NCBI RefSeq assembly: GCF_027923545.1
Contig: NZ_BROH01000005.1
Location: forward strand, 124,001 to 188,000
Reading direction: 5' to 3'
DNA length: 64,000 nucleotides
Source of the DNA: Sinisalibacter aestuarii
GTDB taxonomy: Bacteria; Pseudomonadota; Alphaproteobacteria; Rhodobacterales; Rhodobacteraceae
Part shown: positions 34,738 through 44,389 of the stretch, one piece after another
Layout: every line of letters begins with the position of its first letter
Numbering within the stretch: the first letter of the stretch is position 1
Position numbers and translations under genes: made by a program
Notes under the pieces: generated by a model
The model's input: the letters and a program-made list of their open reading frames with translations, nothing else
Told to the model about the DNA's origin: nothing
Databases searched by the model: none

Positions 34738-35684
34738 CCGACGATCTCGCCGTTTCGGTCCGCGGGCTTACCAAGATTTTCAGCGGCAAGACGGTTGTCG
34801 ACGCCGTCGACATGGAAGTGCCGAAAGGCGCGATCTATGGCTTTCTCGGCCCCAACGGCTCGGGCAAAACCACAACGATCCGGATGATGTGCGGGCTGCT
34901 CACCCCCGATGGCGGCGAGGGCAGAACGCTCGGCCACGACATCCGCAAGGAGGCCCGCGCGATCAAGGAGAACGTGGGCTACATGACGCAGAAATTCTCG
35001 CTCTACGGCGATCTGACGATCCGCGAGAACCTCGATTTCATGGCCCGGATGTACCGCATGAAAAACCGCAAGCAGGTGGTCGACGAAACCTTGCGCGATC
35101 TGGGGCTGGAAGGCCGCGGCGACCAGCTTGCCGGCACGCTCTCGGGCGGCTGGAAGCAGCGCCTCGCGCTCGCTGCCTGCATGCAGCACAAACCCCGGCT
35201 GCTGCTGCTCGACGAACCCACGGCCGGGGTGGACCCGAAGGCGCGGCGCGATTTCTGGGATGAGATCCGCCGCCTCTCCAAGCAGGGCGTGACGGTGCTG
35301 GTCTCGACCCATTACATGGATGAGGCGGTGCAATGCGATTACATCGCCTATATCGCCTATGGCAAGAAGCTGATCGACGGGCCCGCGCGCGACATTCCGC
35401 ACAAGGTGGGGCTGACCACCTGGCGCGTCGACGGGCCCGACCTCATCCCGCTCGAAGATGCCCTGCGCGCCGACCCGCGGGTGCAGCAGGTGGCCCGGTT
35501 CGGGGCGCAGCTTCATGTGTCGTCCACCGATGCCAAGGCGCTCGATGACGTGATCGCCGAGTGGAAGAAGAAGAACGGCACCCATCACTGGGTGAAGAAG
35601 GAGGCCGAACTGGAAGAGGCCTTCATCTACCTCATGGCCAATTCCGACGACAATTTCGGCCAGACCGGCAAGAGGGCGTCATGA
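34734..35684 (+). CDS. ABC-2 exporter ATPase (YbhF-like)
   Basis: 316 residues with Walker A GPNGSGKTTTIRM, Q-loop MTQKFSLY, signature LSGGWKQRLALA (W in place of the usual Q), Walker B LLLLDEPTAGVDP and H-loop STHYMDEA. The C-terminal 60 residues form the extra domain seen in drug-export ATPases of this family. It energises the permease encoded next, with a 4-bp overlap. Only one ATPase half is present, so the active pump would be a homodimer. Confidence 0.92.
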   Translation: MTDDLAVSVRGLTKIFSGKTVVDAVDMEVPKGAIYGFLGPNGSGKTTTIRMMCGLLTPDGGEGRTLGHDIRKEARAIKENVGYMTQKFSLYGDLTIRENLDFMARMYRMKNRKQVVDETLRDLGLEGRGDQLAGTLSGGWKQRLALAACMQHKPRLLLLDEPTAGVDPKARRDFWDEIRRLSKQGVTVLVSTHYMDEAVQCDYIAYIAYGKKLIDGPARDIPHKVGLTTWRVDGPDLIPLEDALRADPRVQQVARFGAQLHVSSTDAKALDDVIAEWKKKNGTHHWVKKEAELEEAFIYLMANSDDNFGQTGKRAS

Positions 35685-36814
35685 ACATCTTCTCCCTCGC
35701 CCGGTTCGGCGCCGTGCTCGCCAAGGAATTCATCCAGATGCGGCGCGACCGCCTCACCTTCGGGATGATGATCGGCATTCCCATCGTCCAGCTTCTGCTG
35801 TTCGGCTTCGCCATCAACACCGATCCGCACAACTTGCCCACGCTGGTGGAAATGGCCGATGACGGGCCGGTGGTGCGCGCGGTGCTGACAGGGATGGAAA
35901 CCTCGGATTACTTCGACTTTCAGGGCATCGTCTATGGCCCCGAAGAGGGAGACCGGGCCTTGCGCGAGGGCAGCGCCAACTTCGTCGTGGTGATCCCGCC
36001 GGATTTCGAGCGCGATGTGGTGCGCGGCCTTTCGCCCGAAGTTCTGGTCTCCGCCGACGGATCGGACCCGATCGCCGTCGGCACCGCCGTGGGCGCGCTT
36101 TCGGGCATCGTCGAGACCGCCATCAAGCAGACGCTGAATGGCCCGCTCGCCTCCTATGCCGGCAGCCCGCCGCCCTTTTCGGTGGTGGTGCACCGTCAGT
36201 TCAACCCCGAAAGCCTGAGCTCGGTCAACACCGTGCCGGGGCTGCTCGCGGTGATCCTGTCGATGACGATGACGCTGATCACCGCCGTGGCCATCGTGCG
36301 TGAGACCGAGCGCGGCACGATGGAAACCCTGCTCGCCACGCCGGTGAACGCGCTTGAGGTGATGCTGGGCAAGATCCTTCCTTACGTCTTCGTCGGCTAC
36401 ATCCAGACCGGAGTGTTCCTCATCGCCGCCGAGATCCTGTTCGACGTGCCCTTCCTCGGCTCCGGCTGGGCCTTCTTCGCCGGGTTCAACATCTATATCG
36501 TGGTGAACCTCGCGCTCGGCTTCCTGATCTCGACGCTGGTGCGCACCCAGATGCAGGCGATGCAGCTCTCGTTCTTCACCATCCTGCCCACCATCCTGCT
36601 GTCGGGCTTCATGTTTCCCTTCGCCGGCATGCCCGGCTGGGCACAGGCCATCGGCACGGCGATCCCGGCCACGCATTACCTGCGGATCGTGCGCAAGGTG
36701 ATGCTGAAAGGCGCCGAGATGGCCGATATCGCCGGCGACCTGCGCGCGATTGCAGTCATCGGTGCGGTGATCGTGCTGATCTCGCTCCTGCGCTACCGAC
36801 AGACGCTGGACTGA
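35681..36814 (+). CDS. ABC-2 exporter permease (YbhR/YbhS-like)
   Basis: 377 residues from ATG 35681. An N-terminal helix (FGMMIGIPIVQLLLFGFAINT), a large periplasmic domain (about 45-180) and five more helices near the C-terminus, with the conserved IVRETERGTMETLLATPV loop before the core. This is the layout of YbhR/YbhS-type ABC-2 permeases. Last gene of the TetR-HlyD-ATPase-permease operon; an unknown hydrophobic compound is the likely cargo. Confidence 0.92.
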   Translation: MNIFSLARFGAVLAKEFIQMRRDRLTFGMMIGIPIVQLLLFGFAINTDPHNLPTLVEMADDGPVVRAVLTGMETSDYFDFQGIVYGPEEGDRALREGSANFVVVIPPDFERDVVRGLSPEVLVSADGSDPIAVGTAVGALSGIVETAIKQTLNGPLASYAGSPPPFSVVVHRQFNPESLSSVNTVPGLLAVILSMTMTLITAVAIVRETERGTMETLLATPVNALEVMLGKILPYVFVGYIQTGVFLIAAEILFDVPFLGSGWAFFAGFNIYIVVNLALGFLISTLVRTQMQAMQLSFFTILPTILLSGFMFPFAGMPGWAQAIGTAIPATHYLRIVRKVMLKGAEMADIAGDLRAIAVIGAVIVLISLLRYRQTLD

Positions 36815-36906
36815 CCGCCCCGATGGGATTGCGCCGATAGACAGGCCGGACCTCATCTGCTTTGCTGGATACGATGTTGAACGGAGCGGATCGGCAGGCG
36901 GCGGCA

Positions 36907-37272
36907 ATGGAAAAGGTGCTGGGTTTTGGCGGTTTCTTCTTCCGGGCGAAGAACCCCGCCCTGCTGGCGGAATGGTACCGGGTTCATCTCGGGATCGACC
37001 CGGTGCCGGGCGACTACGATACGCCCTGCTGGACACAGGAAGCGGGCGAGACGGTTTTCGCCCCGTTCGAGAGCGTCACCGAGTATTTCGGCAAGCGTGA
37101 CCGGGCCTTCATGCTCAATTTCCGGGTTCGCGATCTCGACAAGATGATCGCCCAACTGGAAGCCGCGGGCATAGAGGTGCGGCCAGACCCGGATTCGCCC
37201 TATCCGAACGGCCGCTTTGCCTGGCTCAACGATCCCGAAGGCAATCCGATAGAGCTGTGGGAACCCGCCTGA
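36907..37272 (+). CDS. VOC-superfamily (glyoxalase-like) protein
   Basis: 121 residues from ATG 36907; ATG 36874 and TTG 36862 are alternative starts that would add 11-15 residues. The sequence follows the VOC pattern: GGFFFRAKNPALLAEWYRVH at the start, a middle strand MLNFRVRDLDKMIAQLEAAG, and the closing WLNDPEGNPIELWEPA, whose Glu would be a metal ligand. Reaction unknown: glyoxalase, dioxygenase and antibiotic-binding members share this fold. Confidence 0.85.
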   Translation: MEKVLGFGGFFFRAKNPALLAEWYRVHLGIDPVPGDYDTPCWTQEAGETVFAPFESVTEYFGKRDRAFMLNFRVRDLDKMIAQLEAAGIEVRPDPDSPYPNGRFAWLNDPEGNPIELWEPA

Positions 37273-37287
37273 CCCCACCGCGCCAGT

Positions 37288-38268
37288 TCACCGCAGGTGA
37301 CACGCCACCATATGTGCGGCCCCCTTGTCCGCCAGCACCGGCTTTTCCGAGGCGCAGCGCGGTTCGGCAATCGGGCAGCGGGTGCGGAAGACGCAACCCG
37401 AGGGCGGATTCAAGGGCGAAGGCAGATCAAGATCGAGCAGCATGACCTCCTTGGCCTTCTCCAGCTTGGGATCGGGGATCGGCACCGCTGAAATCAGCGC
37501 TTCGGTATAGGGATGCTGCGGGTTGGCGTAGAGTTCGGCCGAGGGCGCGACTTCCATCACGTTGCCGAGGTAGAGCACCATCACCCGGTCGGAGATATGC
37601 TTCACCACCGAAAGGTCATGCGCGATGAAGATCAGCGCCACGCCGGTCTCTTTCTGCAAGTCCATCAGCAGGTTGATCACCTGCGCCTGGATCGACACGT
37701 CGAGCGCCGAAACCGGCTCGTCGCAGATGATCAGGCGCGGGTTGACCACCAGCGCGCGGGCAATGCCGATGCGCTGGTTCTGGCCGCCGGAAAACTCGTG
37801 CGGGTAGCGGTTGAGCATATTGGGCAGAATGCCCACCGTCTCCAGCGCCTCGCGCACCTTGGCCTTCATCTCCTCCGACGAGAGATGCGGAAAATGCGTC
37901 TTCAGCGGCTCGGCCACGATCTGACCGATGGTCATGCGCGGGTTCAGCGAGGCCAGAGGATCCTGAAAGATCATCTGCATTTCCTTGCGGTGGCGGCGCA
38001 TCTCGCGGGTGCCGAGCCCGACAAGCTCGTCGCCCAGCCAGACCACGTGACCATCCTCCACCGGCACCATCTGCATCACGGCCCGCGCGAGGGTGGACTT
38101 GCCACAGCCGGACTCGCCGACGATGCCCAGCGTCTCGCCCGCCTTGAGCTCGAAGCTCACCCCGTCCACCGCCTTCAGTTTGCGCGGCTTCACCCAGGGC
38201 ATCGCGCCCTGCTTCTTCACGTCGAACCAGACCTTGAGGTCCTCGACCCTGAGGATCGTCTCGGTCAT
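37288..38268 (-). CDS. Peptide ABC importer ATPase, OppF type
   Basis: 326 residues. Walker [15 protein letters not shown], signature [16 protein letters not shown], Walker [14 protein letters not shown], and the C-terminal oligopeptide-importer domain with Cys residues ([14 protein letters not shown]) that can hold an iron-sulfur cluster in Dpp/Opp ATPases. It pairs with the OppD-type ATPase upstream, with a 4-bp overlap. Last gene of the importer operon. Confidence 0.93.
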   Translation of the reverse strand: MTETILRVEDLKVWFDVKKQGAMPWVKPRKLKAVDGVSFELKAGETLGIVGESGCGKSTLARAVMQMVPVEDGHVVWLGDELVGLGTREMRRHRKEMQMIFQDPLASLNPRMTIGQIVAEPLKTHFPHLSSEEMKAKVREALETVGILPNMLNRYPHEFSGGQNQRIGIARALVVNPRLIICDEPVSALDVSIQAQVINLLMDLQKETGVALIFIAHDLSVVKHISDRVMVLYLGNVMEVAPSAELYANPQHPYTEALISAVPIPDPKLEKAKEVMLLDLDLPSPLNPPSGCVFRTRCPIAEPRCASEKPVLADKGAAHMVACHLR

Positions 38269-39239
38269 GTGAGTTCCTCCAGGCTGCGGTGGCAGGCGCG
38301 GGTGCGGGTCTTGAACCCGTCGGCCAGTTTCAGCTCGGGCCGCACGCTCCAGCAGGTTTCATCGGCAAATTCGCAGCGCGGCACGAACGGGCAGCCTGCC
38401 GGCATGTCCATCATGTTGGGCGGGTTGCCGGGGATGGTTTCGAGCTTGTCGGTTTCCTTGTCGAGCCGCGGCACGGCTTTCAGAAGGCCCATCGTGTAGG
38501 GATGGGTCGGTTTGGCGAACAGCCCCTCGGTGGTGCCCTGCTCCATCACCTGCCCGCCATACATAACCAGCGTTTCCACGCAGCTACCGGCGACGACGCC
38601 GAGATCGTGGGTGATCAGGATCGTGGCCATGCCGAATTCTTCCTGAAGATCGGCCAGCAGCTTCATGATCTGCGCCTGCACGGTCACGTCGAGCGCCGTG
38701 GTCGGCTCGTCGGCGATCAGGATATCTGGCTGGCAGAGCAGGCTCATGGCGATCATCACCCGCTGGCGCATCCCGCCGGAAAACTCGTGCGGATACATCG
38801 TCACCCGCGCGGCGGCCTCGGGGATGCGCACGGCGTCGAGCAGGCGCACGCTTTCGGCGATGGCCGCCCTCTTCGAGATGCCCCGGTGATGCACCAGCAC
38901 CTCCGCCATCTGGTCGGAGACGCGCAGATAGGGGTTCAGCGAGGTCATCGGGTCCTGAAAGATCATGGCGATCTTTTCCATTCGGATCCGGTTGAGCTTG
39001 TCGTCGGGCAGGTTGAGAATCTCCTGCCCTTCCAGCTTCGCCGACCCGGTGGCGCGCCCGTTCGAGGCGAGCAGCCCGGTGATGCCAAAGACCAGCTGCG
39101 ATTTGCCCGAGCCGGATTCGCCGACGATGCCGAGCGTCTCGCCCCGGCGCAGGTCGAACGAGATGTTGTCGACGGCCGTCACCGTGCCATCGGGGGTGTC
39201 AAATGTGACCGAGAGGTCGCGGACTTCGAGAAGTGTCAT
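38265..39239 (-). CDS. Peptide ABC importer ATPase, OppD type
   Basis: 324 residues. Walker [15 protein letters not shown], signature [16 protein letters not shown], Walker [14 protein letters not shown] and the C-terminal Cys motif [14 protein letters not shown]. It forms a heterodimer with the OppF-type protein. Start 12 bp after the OppC-type stop. Same-family proteins import oligopeptides, dipeptides, nickel or murein peptides; only the binding protein decides the substrate. Confidence 0.93.
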   Translation of the reverse strand: MTLLEVRDLSVTFDTPDGTVTAVDNISFDLRRGETLGIVGESGSGKSQLVFGITGLLASNGRATGSAKLEGQEILNLPDDKLNRIRMEKIAMIFQDPMTSLNPYLRVSDQMAEVLVHHRGISKRAAIAESVRLLDAVRIPEAAARVTMYPHEFSGGMRQRVMIAMSLLCQPDILIADEPTTALDVTVQAQIMKLLADLQEEFGMATILITHDLGVVAGSCVETLVMYGGQVMEQGTTEGLFAKPTHPYTMGLLKAVPRLDKETDKLETIPGNPPNMMDMPAGCPFVPRCEFADETCWSVRPELKLADGFKTRTRACHRSLEELT

Positions 39240-39251
39240 ATCCCTGCCCTC

Positions 39252-40187
39252 CTATCGGTCTTTCGGGTCGAGCGCGTCACGCAGCCCATCGCCGATGAAG
39301 AAGAACGAAAAGATCGTGATCACGAAGAACCCCAGCGGGAAGAAAAGCTGCCACAGCGTGCCGTAGGACATTGTCGCCGTACCTTCGGAGATCAGCGCGC
39401 CGAGCGAGGTCAGCGGCTCCTGCACGCCGAGGCCGAGGAACGAGATGAAGCTCTCGGTGAGGATCATCTGCGGCACCAGCAGCGTGGCATAGACCACGAC
39501 GACGCCGAGCAGGTTCGGCACGATGTGGCGGCGGATGATGGTGAAGGTGGGCACCCCGGTGGCCACAGCCGCCTCGATGAATTCCTTGTTCTTGATCGAG
39601 AGCGTCTGGCCGCGCACGATCCGGCTCATATCGAGCCAGGCGATCAGGCCGATGCCGACGAACAGCATCGAGATCGAGCGACCGAAGACGACGAGCAGCA
39701 GGATCAGCACGAACATGTAGGGGATCGACATGGCGATATCGACGAAGCGCATCATCGCGCTGTCGACGCGGCCGCCGACGAAGCCCGCCACCGCGCCGTA
39801 GATCGTGCCGACGATCACCGCGATGAGCGAGCCGACGATGCCCACCATCAGCGAAATCTGCGTGCCCTGAACGACGCGATTGTAAAGGTCGCGCCCGGAA
39901 TCGTCGAAGCCGAAATAATGGCCGTTTTCCAGCGAGGGCTGGCCGACCCTGGCGACGTTGCCGAGCACGTTCCAGTCGATCGTCTCGTTGTCCCACGGGC
40001 TGAGGAACTGGCCGAAGAAGGCAAAGAGCGCGACGAAGACCAGCACGAAGACCGAGACCATCGCCGCCTTGTTGCGCAGAAAGCGGGTGCGGGCGTCGGC
40101 CCAGAGCGAGCGGCCCTTCACCTCGGTCATGCGCTCGGCCATTTGGGCGGTTTTCGGCTGTTGCGGATTGAGCGGGATATTGGTCAT
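39252..40187 (-). CDS. Peptide ABC importer permease, OppC type
   Basis: 311 residues from ATG 40187. A long cytoplasmic N-terminus precedes the first helix (AAMVSVFVLVFVALFAFFGQ); the EAA loop is EAAVATGVPTFTIIRRHIVPN. About six transmembrane helices, ending DGLRDALDPKDR, the usual OppC C-terminus. Works with the OppB-type protein encoded 13 bp upstream. Confidence 0.92.
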   Translation of the reverse strand: MTNIPLNPQQPKTAQMAERMTEVKGRSLWADARTRFLRNKAAMVSVFVLVFVALFAFFGQFLSPWDNETIDWNVLGNVARVGQPSLENGHYFGFDDSGRDLYNRVVQGTQISLMVGIVGSLIAVIVGTIYGAVAGFVGGRVDSAMMRFVDIAMSIPYMFVLILLLVVFGRSISMLFVGIGLIAWLDMSRIVRGQTLSIKNKEFIEAAVATGVPTFTIIRRHIVPNLLGVVVVYATLLVPQMILTESFISFLGLGVQEPLTSLGALISEGTATMSYGTLWQLFFPLGFFVITIFSFFFIGDGLRDALDPKDR

Positions 40188-40200
40188 GCCTCGCGCCCCC

Positions 40201-41124
40201 TCACAGCCGGATCTTCGGGTCGATCCACGCATAGAGGATATCGACCACCATGTTGAACAGGATCGTCATCGAGCCGAGCAGGATGGTAAGGCCCATCATC
40301 ACCGCGTAGTCGCGGTTGAAGGCGGCGTTGACGTAAAAATAGCCGATCCCGCCGGTGGAGAAGATCGAGTCGATGATGAAGGAGCCGGTGACCATGCCGA
40401 CGAAGGCGGGGCCGAGATAGGAGACCACCGGCAGAAGCGTCGGTTTCAGCGCGTGGCGCCAGATGATCGTGCGGTCCGGCAGGCCCTTGGCGCGGGCGGT
40501 GCGGATGAAATTCGAGCGCAGCACTTCGAGCATCGAGGAGCGGGTGAGGCGCGCGATCGAGGCCATGTAGGAGGTGGACAGCGCGATCACCGGCATGATG
40601 ACGTGGTTCCACTGCCCGCCATTCCAGCCGCCGCCGGGCAGCCAGCCCAGCATGAGGGTGAACACCAGGATCAGGATCGGCGCCATCACGAAGTTGGGCA
40701 GCACCTGCGCGCCGATGGTGAAGCCGACGGCGAGATAATCGAGCCAGGAATTCTGCTTGATCGCCGCGGCGATGCCCAGCGCGCCACCGACGAGAATGGC
40801 GACGATGAAGGAAATCGTGCCGTAGGTCAGCGTCACCGGGAAGCCCTGGGCGATGATGTCGTTCACCGTGCGGTCTTTGTATTTGTAGGAGGGGCCGAAA
40901 TCGAACTGGGTGACGATGCCCGCGACGTAATCGGTAAGCTGCTTCCACATCGGCTGGTCGAGCCCGTATTTGGCCTCGATATTGGCAAGCACCTGCGGCG
41001 GCAGCGGTCGTTCCGAGTTGAACGGGCCGCCCGGCGCGGTCTGCATCATCAGAAAACTGATGATCAGAAGCACAAGCAGCGTCGGGATCGCCACCGCGAT
41101 CCGCCGAAAGATGAAACTGAGCAT
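40201..41124 (-). CDS. Peptide ABC importer permease, OppB type
   Basis: 307 residues from ATG 41124; an earlier in-frame start is not needed. MLSFIFRRIAVAIPTLLVLL is the standard OppB/DppB opening helix, and the EAA loop reads RTARAKGLPDRTIIWRHALK. Ends WIDPKIRL as expected. It lies 71 bp after the substrate-binding protein gene. Confidence 0.92.
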   Translation of the reverse strand: MLSFIFRRIAVAIPTLLVLLIISFLMMQTAPGGPFNSERPLPPQVLANIEAKYGLDQPMWKQLTDYVAGIVTQFDFGPSYKYKDRTVNDIIAQGFPVTLTYGTISFIVAILVGGALGIAAAIKQNSWLDYLAVGFTIGAQVLPNFVMAPILILVFTLMLGWLPGGGWNGGQWNHVIMPVIALSTSYMASIARLTRSSMLEVLRSNFIRTARAKGLPDRTIIWRHALKPTLLPVVSYLGPAFVGMVTGSFIIDSIFSTGGIGYFYVNAAFNRDYAVMMGLTILLGSMTILFNMVVDILYAWIDPKIRL

Positions 41125-41195
41125 GAATGGGCCCCCGTCAGGCAGGCAGAGCGCCGCGGGCAAAGCCCGCGACGCTCCGTATTGTCACAGCAGGA

Positions 41196-42821
41196 TTATT
41201 CGGTTGCGACCTTGTAGAGGTCTTTCGAATACCAGTTCTGTTCGACGTTCTGCACCGGCCAGGAGCCAGAGATTCCCGGGCTCATCATGTAAACGCCGGC
41301 ATAGTGATAGATCGGGATCACCGGCATTTCGTCGGCGAGGATTTCTTCTACGCGGGTGTAGTTGGCCTGCGGGTCTTCCGCCGTCTTGGCTTCGGCGAGA
41401 AGCTGGTCGACCTCGGCATTGTTATAGGCCGCGTCGTTGTAGCCCGATCCCGACTGGACGAGATCGAGGAAGGTCGAGGCCTCGTTGTAATCCCCGCACC
41501 AGGCGCCACGGGCAATCTGGAAGTCGTGGTTGCCGCGGGTTTCGAGGAAGGTCTGCCATTCCTGGTTTTCCAGCGTCACGTCCACACCCAGGGTCTGCTT
41601 CCACATCTGCGCCACCGCGATGGCGATCTTCTTGTGGTTCTCGTCGGTGTTGTAGAGGTAGGTAACCGAGAGCGGATTGTCGGGACCATAGCCGGCCTCA
41701 GCCATCAGTTCGACCGCCTTGGCGTTGCGCTCTTCCTGGGTCCAGGTGGCATAATCCACCGTCGGCACTTCGAAGTTGGCCGTGGCGGACGGGGTGAAGG
41801 TGTAGGCCGGCGACTGGCCGCCCTGCAACACGTTGTCGACGATCACGTCGCGGTTCACCGCATAGGACAGCGCCTGACGCACGCGCACGTCCTGCGTGGC
41901 TTCCGGGCCCATGTCGGAGAGGTTGAAGTTGAAGTAGTAGTTGCACAGGCGCGGGAAGCTCAGCGCCTGATCGGGGTATTCTTCCTTCAGCGACGGATAC
42001 TGGCCGGCCGGCACTTCGGTGCGGTCGAGCTCGCCGGCGAGGTAGCGGGTCAGCGCCACGTTCACATCGTTGATGACCAGCGCGGTCACTTCGTTGATGA
42101 TGGTGTTTTCGTTGTCCCAATACGTTTCGTTGCGCGTGCGCACCGAACGTTCCTGCGGCACGTGCTCGGTGAGCACATAGGCGCCGTTGGAGACGATGTT
42201 TTCAGGCTTGGTCCAGTCCGCACCGAACTCGTCGATCACCCATTTCGGCGACGGGAAGGTCGAGGCGTGGGTCGTGGTCAACGGGAAGTAGGGCAGCGGG
42301 CCGGCCAGGGTGACTTCGAGCGTATGGTCGTCAATCGCCTTCACGCCGAGCTCTTCGGTCGGCATTTCTCCGGCCATGACCGGGCCGGCATTGGCAAGGC
42401 CCATCACATCGACGAACCACTGGTAGGGCGAGGCGGTTTCCGGATCGGCGAGGCGGCGCCAGCCGTAAACGAAATCGCCGGCGGTCACCGGAGTGCCGTC
42501 CGACCACACCGCCTCGGGGCGAAGCGTGAAAGTGTAGGTCAGTTTGTCATCGGAGACAGTGTGAGACAGGGCCACGCCCGGCACGAGATTGCCGTCGGCA
42601 TCCTGATTATAGAGACCTTCGAACAGGTCGCGCACGATTTCCGAACCGGAGACGTCTTCAACGATCTGCGGGTCAACCGAGCTGTGCTCGTCGAGCACGC
42701 GGTAGACAAAGGTCTGGGTGTCGGCCAGCGGCATGCCGTTCGGCGCCGTGCCCTGAGCCAGAGCCGGCGACGCGAAGGCAAGGGCCGACGCAAAGAGTAC
42801 CGATTTGATCGAAATGTTCAT
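41196..42821 (-). CDS. Peptide ABC importer substrate-binding protein (family 5)
   Basis: 541 residues with a clear signal peptide (MNISIKSVLFASALAFASPA, LAQG). The family 5 hallmark (LVPGVALSHTVSDDKLTYTF, LRPEAVWSDGTPVTAGDFVY) is present, and the long length matches OppA-type oligopeptide binders rather than DppA. It is periplasmic. First gene of the operon; promoter in the following 325-bp gap. The preferred peptide or opine substrate is not readable. Confidence 0.93.
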   Translation of the reverse strand: MNISIKSVLFASALAFASPALAQGTAPNGMPLADTQTFVYRVLDEHSSVDPQIVEDVSGSEIVRDLFEGLYNQDADGNLVPGVALSHTVSDDKLTYTFTLRPEAVWSDGTPVTAGDFVYGWRRLADPETASPYQWFVDVMGLANAGPVMAGEMPTEELGVKAIDDHTLEVTLAGPLPYFPLTTTHASTFPSPKWVIDEFGADWTKPENIVSNGAYVLTEHVPQERSVRTRNETYWDNENTIINEVTALVINDVNVALTRYLAGELDRTEVPAGQYPSLKEEYPDQALSFPRLCNYYFNFNLSDMGPEATQDVRVRQALSYAVNRDVIVDNVLQGGQSPAYTFTPSATANFEVPTVDYATWTQEERNAKAVELMAEAGYGPDNPLSVTYLYNTDENHKKIAIAVAQMWKQTLGVDVTLENQEWQTFLETRGNHDFQIARGAWCGDYNEASTFLDLVQSGSGYNDAAYNNAEVDQLLAEAKTAEDPQANYTRVEEILADEMPVIPIYHYAGVYMMSPGISGSWPVQNVEQNWYSKDLYKVATE

Positions 42822-43146
42822 ATGTTGTGACTCCTCTCTGTTTTACGGGTCACACGAGCGCAGCTACATTTTTTGCCGGAGCGAGAGACTCACCCCGGCT
42901 GCGCACGCGGATACACCACTCTATCCACAGCACCGATAAATGCTCAACTCTTTACGCAAGGGAAGGTTGAGCGTCGAAGTGTCGCGAAAAACCGACTTGA
43001 TTTCATTGTGTTATCGTCGCCCAATTCGTTTGCAAACCGCCCGGTGACGCAGCGTCACCCCAACAGGTTTGACCTTTCGGTAAAGGTTGCCAATTGCTCC
43101 GGCCCGTGCGACTCTTGCCCGGAAACCCCGAGACCTGGGAGGAAAC
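42822..43146. other. 325-bp divergent intergenic region between the oppA-type gene and deoC
   Basis: It must hold the promoters of both operons. It is clearly less GC-rich than its neighbours, especially near 42990-43040 (TTGATTTCATTGTG). A GGAGG ribosome site precedes deoC at 43138. I see no terminator or RNA gene and no strong dyad. Confidence 0.4.
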
Positions 43147-44154
43147 ATGCAACCGACCAGCGAGCGAACGGCGGCCAGCGCGACCGGCACCGCCCAGCTT
43201 CCGCAGGCCATCGAGGCGCGCAATCCCGGCATGCCGCTCGATATGGACTGGGTGATGAGCGCCCAGGCCAATACCTCGGCCATCGAACGCCGCGCCGCCA
43301 CCATCGGCACCCGCCGCAGCGTGAAGAAAGAGTACCAGGCCGCCTGGCTGCTCAAGGCGATCTCGATGATCGACCTCACCACGCTGGCGGGCGACGATAC
43401 GCCGGGCCGCGTCCGCCGCCTCTGCGCCAAGGCCCGCCACCCGGTGCGCCAGGATCTGCTCGACGCGATGGGGATGGATCGCATCACCACCGGCGCGGTC
43501 TGCGTCTATCACGAGATGGTGCCGACCGCGGTCGAGGCGCTGGCGGGCAGCGGCATTCCGGTCGCCGCCGTCTCCACCGGCTTTCCGGCGGGGCTCAACC
43601 CCTATCACCTGCGCATCGCCGAAATCGGCGAGAGCGTGCGCGCGGGCGCACAGGAGATCGACATCGTGATCTCGCGCCGCCATGCGCTCACCGGCAACTG
43701 GCAGGCGCTCTATGACGAGGTGGCCGAGATGCGCCGCGAATGCGGCGATGCCCATATCAAGACGATCCTCGCCACCGGCGAACTGGGCAGCTTGCGCAAC
43801 GTCGCGCGCGCCTCGCTGGTCTGCATGATGGCGGGGGCCGACTTCATCAAGACCTCCACCGGCAAGGAAAGCGTGAACGCCACCCTGCCCGTCAGCCTCG
43901 TGATGATGCGCGCGATCCGCGACTATTTCGAGCGCACCGGCATCCGCATCGGCTACAAGCCCGCAGGCGGCATCTCGAAGGCCAAGGATGCGCTCACCTA
44001 TCTGGCGCTGGTGAAGGAAGAGCTGGGCGACGGCTGGCTCACCCCGCACCTCTTCCGCTTCGGCGCCTCGTCGCTGCTGCTCGATATCGAGCGGCAGCTG
44101 GAACACCACGTCACTGGGCACTATTCCGCCACCTACCGTCACGCCATGGGGTGA
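43147..44154 (+). CDS. deoC: Deoxyribose-phosphate aldolase
   Basis: 335 residues from ATG 43147 with GGGAGGAAAC. Catalytic pattern: DIVISRRHALTGN, the Schiff-base lysine in DFIKTSTGKE and the proton-relay lysine in GYKPAGGISKAKDA. Longer than the E. coli enzyme because of an N-terminal extension of about 60 residues. It splits 2-deoxyribose 5-phosphate into glyceraldehyde 3-phosphate and acetaldehyde. The downstream aldehyde dehydrogenase could oxidise the acetaldehyde. Confidence 0.96.
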   Translation: MQPTSERTAASATGTAQLPQAIEARNPGMPLDMDWVMSAQANTSAIERRAATIGTRRSVKKEYQAAWLLKAISMIDLTTLAGDDTPGRVRRLCAKARHPVRQDLLDAMGMDRITTGAVCVYHEMVPTAVEALAGSGIPVAAVSTGFPAGLNPYHLRIAEIGESVRAGAQEIDIVISRRHALTGNWQALYDEVAEMRRECGDAHIKTILATGELGSLRNVARASLVCMMAGADFIKTSTGKESVNATLPVSLVMMRAIRDYFERTGIRIGYKPAGGISKAKDALTYLALVKEELGDGWLTPHLFRFGASSLLLDIERQLEHHVTGHYSATYRHAMG

Positions 44155-44158
44155 TCAG

Positions 44159-44389
44159 ATGGCTACTAAACACGATTTGACAGAGTGGGTAATCGAAGGG
44201 CTAAACGCCCTTGGTGGCGAAGGCAACGTTGCCGAAATCGCACAAGAAATCTGGGAGCGTCATGAAGACGATTTGAGGGCTTCAGGAACACTTTTCTATA
44301 CTTGGCAATACGATATGCGATGGGCTGGGCAAAATCTTCAGAAAGCAGGGAAGCTCACCAAGCTCTATCGGAGCTGGAGATTGAAATGA
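44159..44389 (+). CDS. 76-residue low-GC protein wedged between deoC and the aldehyde dehydrogenase
   Basis: Starts 4 bp after the deoC stop and overlaps the next ATG by 4 bp, so it looks like a working operon member. By hand count it is about 48% G+C, far below its neighbours, and uses A/T-ending codons (AAA, GAA, GAT) that the flanking genes avoid. The sequence (MATKHDLTEWVIEGLNALGG, then IAQEIWERHEDDL and FYTWQYDMRWAGQNLQKAGK) suggests a small winged-helix DNA-binding fold like the N-terminal domain of Mrr-type proteins. Likely acquired by transfer; function unknown. Confidence 0.7.
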   Translation: MATKHDLTEWVIEGLNALGGEGNVAEIAQEIWERHEDDLRASGTLFYTWQYDMRWAGQNLQKAGKLTKLYRSWRLK

